Below, in pieces: positions 26,124-32,745 of a stretch of 64,000 bases of DNA. Source of the DNA: CAJBVW01 sp964457335. Lineage in GTDB: Bacteria; Myxococcota_A; UBA796; SXON01. The stretch is from the NCBI GenBank assembly GCA_964457335.1, contig CAYWGD010000003.1, positions 134,430 to 198,429 of the forward strand, given 5' to 3'. The notes under the pieces were generated by a model. That model was not told the DNA's origin. It worked only from the letters and a program-made list of their open reading frames with translations, and made no database searches. The first letter of the stretch is position 1, and each line of letters begins with the position of its first letter. Position numbers and translations under genes: made by a program.

Positions 26124-26378
26124 ATGGGACTCCTCTCGCGTATCAAGGACAAGGTCAAGGCCGGGCTCGCCGCCGTCAACGACGAGGCGAAGCACCCCGG
26201 CCGGCCGCCCGCCCACAAGGCGTCATCGAACCCCTTCCACCGGGACGAGGCCGCGCGCGTCGCGAGCGAGGCGGCGGACAAGGGGCGGAAGAAGAACGCC
26301 GGCGAGGACAAGCCGTGGTACCTCGACGGCGAGAACGACGGCTGGGACGACACCAACCCGAACGAAGAGAAGAAGTAG
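26124..26378 (+). CDS. Small hydrophilic protein of unknown function
   Basis: An 84-residue, highly charged protein (MGLLSRIKDKVKAG at the start, DKPWYLDGENDGWDDTNPN near the end). Six bases separate it from the preceding radical SAM gene, and its stop directly touches the start of the ferredoxin gene, so it is clearly part of the operon. It has no cysteine, no signal peptide and no membrane segment. It is probably largely disordered, with an aromatic and acidic C-terminal patch. It might be an adaptor or a peptide substrate for the radical SAM enzymes, but nothing in the sequence proves either. Confidence 0.6.
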   Translation: MGLLSRIKDKVKAGLAAVNDEAKHPGRPPAHKASSNPFHRDEAARVASEAADKGRKKNAGEDKPWYLDGENDGWDDTNPNEEKK

Positions 26379-26714
26379 ATGGCCTTCGTCGTCACCGAAG
26401 CCTGCATCCGCTGCAAGTACACGGACTGCGTGAACGTCTGCCCGGTCGACTGCTTCAAGGAAGGCGAGAACATGCTCGTCATCGACCCGGTGGAGTGCAT
26501 CGACTGCGCCGCGTGTGTGCCCGCGTGCCCCGCGGAGGCGATCTACCTGGACGAGGACGTGCCCGCGGACCAGCGCGAGTTCATCGCCATCAACGCGAAG
26601 CTCGCGAAGACGTGGCCGTCCATCACGAAGCAGAAGAAGCCGCTCCCGGAGGCGGACGCCGCGAAGGGCCAGCCGGGCAAGCGCGCGTTCCTCTCCGAGA
26701 AGCCGGGGCGCTGA
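26379..26714 (+). CDS. fdxA: 7Fe ferredoxin, FdxA type
   Basis: A 111-residue protein that follows the FdxA pattern closely: MAFVVTEACIRCKYTDCVNV, CPVDCF, LVIDPVECIDCAACVPACP, and a C-terminal extension with FIAINAKLAKTWPSITKQKK. The cysteine spacing predicts one [3Fe-4S] and one [4Fe-4S] cluster. It follows the two radical SAM genes with no intergenic space, so it probably supplies them with electrons, although FdxA is also widely used as a general low-potential donor. Confidence 0.93.
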   Translation: MAFVVTEACIRCKYTDCVNVCPVDCFKEGENMLVIDPVECIDCAACVPACPAEAIYLDEDVPADQREFIAINAKLAKTWPSITKQKKPLPEADAAKGQPGKRAFLSEKPGR

Positions 26715-27160
26715 TGCGGCACGTCCTCTGGGGGTGCGCGCTCCTCGCGGCGTGCGTGCGGCTCGAGGAGGGCGACTACTTCGTCGACTACTCGCCCGTC
26801 ACGGTCGACTCCTGCGACCTCTACGGCGGCGGCCAGGCGCTCGACGACGCGACGGGCGAGCTCTCCTGGGAGGACGGCACGCTCGTGTTCGAGTTCGACG
26901 GCACGGACGACGACCTCGCGTTCTCGGTCGACGGGACGGCCTTCGCCCGGGAGGCCCAGGGCACCGCGTACCTCGACGACTCCGGCGCGTGCTGGCTGGC
27001 GACGGAGCAGGCGGACACCGGGGAGATGGGCTCGAACACCACGTTCGAGGGGCACACCGCGTTCGTGGGCGTGCTCCAGGGGGATTGCGGCGTGTTCGAC
27101 GCGATGTTCGACGACCCCTGCAACGTCGAGTTCGACTGGCGGGGCGACCGCGAGGGGTAG
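26714..27160 (+). CDS. Small acidic lipoprotein
   Basis: A 148-residue protein whose ATG overlaps the ferredoxin stop (TGATG). The signal MRHVLWGCALLAAC has a lipobox at LLAAC. The mature protein is strongly acidic and cysteine-containing (SVTVDSCD-type start, DSGACWLAT, LQGDCGVFDAMFDDPC), so disulphides outside the cytoplasm are likely. No family is recognised. Its translational coupling to fdxA puts it in the radical SAM operon, which is odd for an exported protein and may be only positional. Confidence 0.65.
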   Translation: MRHVLWGCALLAACVRLEEGDYFVDYSPVTVDSCDLYGGGQALDDATGELSWEDGTLVFEFDGTDDDLAFSVDGTAFAREAQGTAYLDDSGACWLATEQADTGEMGSNTTFEGHTAFVGVLQGDCGVFDAMFDDPCNVEFDWRGDREG

Positions 27161-27233
27161 CCCGAGGCGCCGCGGCGTCCGGATGCCGACCAGACGCGCC
27201 TGAGCCAAAAAATGACCGCCCCCCTGAACATTT

Positions 27234-27254
27234 CCCTCCCTCAGGCGGGGAGGG
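27234..27254. other. Small inverted repeat before the protease gene
   Basis: Arms CCCTCCC (27234-27240) and GGGAGGG (27248-27254) around a seven-base loop, in the 113-base space between the lipoprotein and protease genes. It could end the upstream operon or lie in the protease leader. The signal is weak. Confidence 0.3.
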
Positions 27255-27273
27255 GCGATAGGGGCAGGGTCGC

Positions 27274-30180
27274 ATGCTCGGGACCCTCCTCGCCGTCTTC
27301 GCCTCCGCCGCCCTGGCCCTCACCCCCGCGCGCCCGGCGCGCCCCGGGGAGCCCGTCGGGGCCAACGTCGCCGCGCCCATCCCGCCCCAGGCGGCGCCGA
27401 ACGCCACGTACGCGGGCCCCAAGGGCGCGAAGGCGCCGGCCGCCGCGCCCGCGTCCTGGGAGGCCACGCTGGAGCGCGTGGTCCCGTCGATCGTCGCGAT
27501 CCGCGTGAGCTCCACGCGGGCGTTCGACACCGAGGGCGCCGCGTCGAGCGTGGCCACCGGCTTCGTGGTCGACGCGGAGCGTGGGCTCATCCTCACGAAC
27601 CGCCACGTGGTCGAGCCGGGGCCCGTCGTGGCCGAGGCGGTGTTCTACAACCACGAGGAGGTGCCGCTCGAGGCCGTCTACCGCGACCCGGTGCACGACT
27701 TCGGCGTGTACCGCTTCGATCCGGCCGCGCTGCGCTTCCTGGAGGTGCAGGCGCTCCCGCTCGAGCCGGGGCACGCCAAGGTGGGCGTCGATCTGCGCGT
27801 GGTCGGGAACGACGCGGGCGAGAAGATCTCGATCCTCCAGGGCACGCTCGCGCGGCTGGACCGCGACGCGCCGAGCTACGGCGAGGGGCGCTTCAACGAC
27901 TTCGACACCTTCTACTACCAGGCGGCGTCGAGCACGTCGGGCGGCTCGTCGGGCTCGCCGGTCTTGGACGTGCACGGGCACGTGATCGCGCTCAACGCCG
28001 GCGGGAGCCAGCGGGCGGCGTCGAGCTTCTACCTGCCGCTCGACCGCGTGGTGCGGGCGCTGGACACGATCCGGGCCGGCCAGCCGGTCGCGCGCGGCAC
28101 GATCCAGGCGGTGTTCCGCTACCGCCCGTACGACGAGGTGCGTCGGCTCGGGCTCCGGGAGCCGACCGAGGGAGCGGTGCGCGCGGCGTTCCCCGAGGGC
28201 ACGGGGATGCTGACGGTCGACCAGGTGATCCCCGGCGGCCCGGCGTCCGGGAAGCTCGAGCCGGGGGACGTGATCGTGCGGGTGGACGGCGCGCTCGTCA
28301 CGGCGTTCGTGCCGTGGGAGGAGACGCTCGACGGGAAGGTGGGCGGCGAGGTCTCCATCGAGGTGGAGCGCGGCGGGCAGCCGCTCACCGTGCGCGTCCC
28401 GGTGGGGGACCTCCACGCGATCACGCCGGCGCAGTACCTCGAGTTCGGCGGCGGCGTGCTCAACCCCTTCTCCTTCCAGCAGGCCCGGAGCCACGGGCTC
28501 CCGCTCGACACCGGCGTGTGGGTGGCCTCCGCCGGCTACGTGCTCGGCAACGCGGGCATCCCCGACGGCGCGCTCCTCACCGGCGTGGGCACCGAGGAGG
28601 CGCGCACGCTCGCGACCGTCGAGGAGGCGCTCGCGCGCCCGGCGACCGGGGATCGCGTGCCCGTGCGGTGGATCGACCCGCGCGAGCCGCGCCGGGAGCA
28701 GGTCGCGGTGGTCACGATCGACCGGCGCTGGTTCCCGATGCGGCGGTGCACGCGCGATGACGCGACGGGTACCTGGCCCTGCGTGGCCTCGGCTGCGCCC
28801 CGGCCCCCGGCGTCGCCGGCCCCCGCGACGGGGTCGCTGCCGGCCGTGGAGGGCGCCGCGGCGAAAGCGCTCGCGTCTTCGCTCGTGTGGGTGACGAACA
28901 CCATCCCGTACCGGCTGGAGGGCGTGTACGCCTCGAACTTCAGCGGGACCGGGGTGGTGATCGACGCGGAGCGCGGGCGGGTGCTCGTGGACCGCGACAC
29001 CGTCCCCATCGCGCTCGGCGACGTGACCCTCACGTTCGCGGGCACGGTGCGGGTGCCCGGGCGCGTGGAGTGGATCCACCCGCTGCACGGCCTCGCGGTG
29101 GTCGCGTACGACCCCGCGGCCATCGGCGACACGCCGGTGGAGAGCGTGCGGCTCGCTCCGCGCGTGCTCGACGCCGGGGACACGACGTTCCACGTGGGGC
29201 TCTCGCCGCAGCAGGAGGTGCTCCAGCAGGAGACGAAGGCAACGCCGCTCGTGCCGGTGGTGCTGCCCGTGCCGCGGCCGCCCTTCTTCCGGGACCGCAA
29301 CATCGACGTGATCGGGGTCGAGCGCGCGGCGCCCGTGGTCGGCGGGGTGCTGGCCGACCGCGCGGGGCGCGTGCAGGCGTTGTGGACGAGCTTCGTGGAG
29401 GACCGCGGCGACAAGCCCCAGGCCTGGTTCCGCGGCATCCCGGCGGAGGTCCTCGCGGACGTGATCGCGCCGATGCAGGCCGGCACGCTCCCCGTGGTGC
29501 GGAGCCACGGGCTCGAGCTCGCGCCGATGAACCTCGCGGCGGCGCGCGAGCGCGGGCTCCCCGCGGCGTGGGCCGAGAAGCTCGCGGCGGTCGATCCGAA
29601 GCGGCGCCAGGTCTTGTGGGTCGTGCGGCGGCAGGCGGGTACACCCGCGGCCGAGCTCCTCCGCGAGGGGGATCTCGTGCTCGCGGTGGACGGCGCGCCC
29701 GTCGCGCGCTTCCGGGACGTGGAGCGGCACGCCGCGAAGGAGCGCATGCGGCTCACCGTCCTGCGGGACGGCGCGGAGCGGGACGTGGACCTCGCGACGG
29801 TGCCGCTCGGCGGCGTCGGGGTGGACCGCGCGGCGTTGTGGGCCGGCGCGGTGCTGCACGCGCCGCACTTGCCGCTCGCGGCCGACTACGGGCTCGCGCC
29901 GGAGGGGCTCTACGTGAGCGCCACGGCGAGCGGCTCGCCGGCGAGCCGCTACGGCCTGCGCCCGACCACGCGCATCCTCGCGGTGGACGGGACGCCCACG
30001 CCCACGCTCGAGGCCTTCCTCGCGGCGGTGGCGGGGCGCGGGGACCGCGGCGCGCTGCGGCTCAAGACGGTGGACCTCGACGGCAAGCCGCAGGTCATCA
30101 CGCTGAAGCTCGACCTCCAGTACTGGCCCACGGCCGAGCTGAAGGCGGGGCCGGCGGGCTGGGAGCGCGTGGAGCGGTAG
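27274..30180 (+). CDS. Nma111-like serine protease with two protease domains and PDZ domains
   Basis: A 968-residue exported protein (signal MLGTLLAVFASAALAL). The first trypsin-like domain has a complete HtrA triad: H111 (TNRHVV), D142 (HDFGVYRF) and S226 (GGSSGSPVL). A PDZ region follows (about 300-380, GPASGKLEPGDVIVRVDG), then a second PDZ-like region. From about residue 528 a second protease-like domain repeats the fold, but its triad is lost (VLVDRDTVP in place of NRHVV, VVGGVLADR in place of the serine loop). Two more PDZ-like segments follow (AAELLREGDLVLAVDG, PASRYGLRPTTRILAVDG). This order matches the fungal Nma111 architecture. It would act in the periplasm, probably in quality control. 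Confidence 0.85.
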   Translation: MLGTLLAVFASAALALTPARPARPGEPVGANVAAPIPPQAAPNATYAGPKGAKAPAAAPASWEATLERVVPSIVAIRVSSTRAFDTEGAASSVATGFVVDAERGLILTNRHVVEPGPVVAEAVFYNHEEVPLEAVYRDPVHDFGVYRFDPAALRFLEVQALPLEPGHAKVGVDLRVVGNDAGEKISILQGTLARLDRDAPSYGEGRFNDFDTFYYQAASSTSGGSSGSPVLDVHGHVIALNAGGSQRAASSFYLPLDRVVRALDTIRAGQPVARGTIQAVFRYRPYDEVRRLGLREPTEGAVRAAFPEGTGMLTVDQVIPGGPASGKLEPGDVIVRVDGALVTAFVPWEETLDGKVGGEVSIEVERGGQPLTVRVPVGDLHAITPAQYLEFGGGVLNPFSFQQARSHGLPLDTGVWVASAGYVLGNAGIPDGALLTGVGTEEARTLATVEEALARPATGDRVPVRWIDPREPRREQVAVVTIDRRWFPMRRCTRDDATGTWPCVASAAPRPPASPAPATGSLPAVEGAAAKALASSLVWVTNTIPYRLEGVYASNFSGTGVVIDAERGRVLVDRDTVPIALGDVTLTFAGTVRVPGRVEWIHPLHGLAVVAYDPAAIGDTPVESVRLAPRVLDAGDTTFHVGLSPQQEVLQQETKATPLVPVVLPVPRPPFFRDRNIDVIGVERAAPVVGGVLADRAGRVQALWTSFVEDRGDKPQAWFRGIPAEVLADVIAPMQAGTLPVVRSHGLELAPMNLAAARERGLPAAWAEKLAAVDPKRRQVLWVVRRQAGTPAAELLREGDLVLAVDGAPVARFRDVERHAAKERMRLTVLRDGAERDVDLATVPLGGVGVDRAALWAGAVLHAPHLPLAADYGLAPEGLYVSATASGSPASRYGLRPTTRILAVDGTPTPTLEAFLAAVAGRGDRGALRLKTVDLDGKPQVITLKLDLQYWPTAELKAGPAGWERVER

Positions 30181-30353
30181 CGGGCGCGCCCCCGCGAAGA
30201 CGCGGGGGCGGGTGTCTTCCGGGGTCGGCGCGGGGCGCCTCCGTCCGCCCGCCGCGCGCGGGCGGACCGGGGCGGGCTGCGAGCGATTCCGCGGCCTCCG
30301 GCCCTCCGCGCGGCGCGCCCGCCCCGCCCTCCAGCCCCCCTCGCGCGTCGCTC
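30181..30353 (+). repeat. Dispersed repeat R1, copy c (after the protease gene)
   Basis: Begins right after the protease stop with a perfect 9-bp hairpin, GCCCCCGCG (30188-30196) and CGCGGGGGC (30201-30209), then GGGTGTCTTCCGGGGTCG, and ends near CCCCCCTCGCGCGTCGCTCC. It is the reverse complement of copies a and b on the plus strand, so relative to the neighbouring stop codon all three copies point the same way. It abuts the truncated gene that follows. Confidence 0.65.
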
Positions 30354-31600
30354 CGAGGAGCTCGACGTTCGCGGACAACGCCGTCGGCGGGAGCACCGGC
30401 AGCGCCGGAGGGCACCTCTACCTCCGAACGGGGGCGGCCGTGACCGTCGCCGGCACCACGTTCGAGGGCGGCACCGCCTACCATGGCGGCGCGGTGTACC
30501 TCTCCCAGAGCTCGATCATCGAGCTCTCGGAGGCCGCGTTCGCCGGAAACACCGCCACCCAGGGCGGGGCGGTGTACGGCCAGATGTCGGCGATCGTGGA
30601 CACGGGCGGCACCTGGATCGACAACGTCGGAGAGGACGGCGGCGCGATCCACGTGAACAGCGGGTCGGGCGTCTCCCTCACGAACGCCAGCTTGGCCCGC
30701 AACGCCGCGACGTATGGGGGCGCCGTGTACGTGTTCTGGGGGAGCACCTTCGACGCGCTCGCCACGACCTTCGAAGCGAACACCGCCAGCGTCTCGGGGG
30801 GCGCCGTCTACCTCACGCAGCTGGGTGGCACGGCCACGCTGACCGAGGTCGTGTTCACCGCCAACACCAGCGAGGGAACGGGCGGCGGCGTCGCCGTCGG
30901 CCTGGAGCCGGTGACCACGAGCCCCCTGCACACGGATCTCGCGCGTGTCCGCGACGTTCTCCCGCAACGCGGCGGCCGACGAGGGCGTGTACTGCGAGGA
31001 CGGGAACCTCTCGATCGTCGACGGGGAGCTCCGCGGCAACACGGCCGAGCACGGCGGCGGCCTCTACGCCGCGCCGGGCGACGCGGTGCTCGAAGGGGTG
31101 CGCTTCCTCGACAACGTGGCCGCCGAGGACGGGGGCGGCGCGTTGATCGACGGCGGGAACACGCTCACGATCACGGACGTGCGCTTCGAGGGGAACGCGG
31201 CCGGCGCCACGAGGTCGGGGGGCGGCCTCCACGCGAGGGAGGTGGGGACGGTGGACGCCGTGCGCACGCGCTTCGTCCGGAACGAGGCCGGGTACGGCGG
31301 GGGCGCGTACGTCGACGAGGCGAACGGGGGGCGCTGGACGAACGTCGTGTTCCACGGCAACGTCGCCGGCTCGGGCGGCGGGCTCTGCGCCGTCGACGCC
31401 GGCGAGCAGGTGGTCCGGCACGCGACGTTCGCGAGCAACGCGGGCACGCAGGACGGCGGCGCCGTCTACACCTCGGAGACGACCCTCGACCTCGGCTCGA
31501 GCCTCGTGACCGGCACGACCGCGGGGGAGCGCGCGCGCCGCCGTCCTGGGTCGCCGCCAGGTCGAGCGACCGGCCGTCTTCGAGGGCGCGCCCGGCTGCT
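30354..31600 (+). pseudogene. Fragment of a PMP-repeat (right-handed beta-helix) surface protein, both ends lost and frame-shifted
   Basis: Repeats of the polymorphic-outer-membrane-protein type run through this interval: TFEGGTAYHGGAVYLSQ, AAFAGNTATQGGAVYGQ, TFEANTASVSGGAVYLTQ in one frame, then VRFLDNVAAEDGGGALID, RFVRNEAGYGGGAYVDEA and ATFASNAGTQDGGAVYTS in the next. The switch lies at about 30935-30950, after HTDLARV. There is no start codon with a signal peptide: the 5' end runs into repeat R1c. After about 31535 (LVTGTTAGER) the helix pattern is lost, with another probable frame change, and no stop precedes the next gene. A single sequencing error could explain the first shift but not the missing ends. 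Confidence 0.7.
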
Positions 31601-31700
31601 CGGGCGCGCCAGTCGCTGCTCGAGCACGACGACGAGGCCGACGGTGTCCCGAAGCGCCGCCGCGTGGGCCGGGAACCGGGCGACCGGATACCCGCTCCCG

Positions 31701-32735
31701 ATGACGCAGACGTGGCGCATCGGCATCGGGTTCGGGGAGGCGGTGGTCCACGCGGAGGGGTGGCTCGACGCGCTCGCGCGCGGGCTCCCCGAGCTGGGGC
31801 TCGACCTGGGCGGCCTCGGGCAGCTCTCGATCGAGCCGCAGGACGACGGCGGCGCCATCGCCCGCGACCCGGTGACCGACCTCGAGATCCGCATCGAGCC
31901 CGTGGACGGCGGGGCCTTCGACATGCCGACGCCGAGCGTCGACGCGGTCGGGCGGGTGGCCGGCCCGGACGACGCGGACCCCTTCGACGCGCCCGCGCCC
32001 CGCTTCGTGCCGCGCGCGGTCGCTCCGCCCGTCGCTCCGCCGGTGGCGCAGCCCCGGGCCGCTCCGGCCGAGCCGGCCACGATGGCGCCCCGGGGCGAGC
32101 CGGCGGCGGCCGAGCCGACCCCGCGGCCCTCGGCCACGGTCGTCCCGGCGGCCGACCCCGACGCGCCCCCGTTCGTCCCCGACGAGCGCACCGCGGAGGG
32201 CGGGCTGCTCGTGGGGGCCGGCCGCTTCCGCGGCCTCCCCGACGACCTCGTCGAGGACCTGTTCTTGCGCCTCGGCGAGATCTCCACCGCCACCGGTGTG
32301 GCCGCGGCGTCCGGCATCGCGCTGCGCATCCTCCTCGACCTCGTGCCCGCCGGCGCGGGCGCGGTGCTCATCCGGACGCGGGCGGGCGACGGCCTGCGGT
32401 TCCGGGCGGCGTCCGGCCCCGCGGCGGGCCGGCTGGTGGACACGGTGATCCCGCTCGAGCGCGGAATCGCGGGCTTCGTCTGCCAGTTCGGCGTCGCGCT
32501 CTCGGTGGCCGACGCGCGGCGGGATCGGCGGCACGACGCGCGCGTCGACCGCGCCACGGGCTTCACCACGCGCGGCATGCTGGCGGTGCCCGTCCGCGCG
32601 GACAGCGGGGCGATCTTCGGCTGCATCGAGCTCCTGAACCCACCGCGCCCCTACACGGACCAGGACCTCGAGGTGGCCGGGCGCGTCGCCGCCTCGCTCG
32701 GCACGTTCCTCCAGAGCGTCTACACCGCGCGGTAG
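31701..32735 (+). CDS. GAF-domain protein
   Basis: A 344-residue protein from the ATG at 31701 (MTQTWRIGIGFGEAVVHAEG); the frame is open upstream, but that part belongs to the broken surface-protein gene. Residues 1-75 form a small domain of unknown type, about 85-170 are Pro/Ala-rich and disordered, and about 190-340 form a GAF domain (ALRILLDLVPAGAGAVLIRT, IPLERGIAGFVCQFGVALSV, MLAVPVRADSGAIFGCIELL). GAF domains bind small ligands or act as dimer modules. No output domain is fused, so it probably works with a partner. The two signalling proteins downstream are candidates. Confidence 0.75.
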   Translation: MTQTWRIGIGFGEAVVHAEGWLDALARGLPELGLDLGGLGQLSIEPQDDGGAIARDPVTDLEIRIEPVDGGAFDMPTPSVDAVGRVAGPDDADPFDAPAPRFVPRAVAPPVAPPVAQPRAAPAEPATMAPRGEPAAAEPTPRPSATVVPAADPDAPPFVPDERTAEGGLLVGAGRFRGLPDDLVEDLFLRLGEISTATGVAAASGIALRILLDLVPAGAGAVLIRTRAGDGLRFRAASGPAAGRLVDTVIPLERGIAGFVCQFGVALSVADARRDRRHDARVDRATGFTTRGMLAVPVRADSGAIFGCIELLNPPRPYTDQDLEVAGRVAASLGTFLQSVYTAR

Positions 32736-32745
32736 CGCGCGGGCG

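Noticed and set aside
29187..29200. Third parS-like site (TTCCACGTGGGG)
   Set aside because: Only the centre matches; the right arm is not palindromic with the left.
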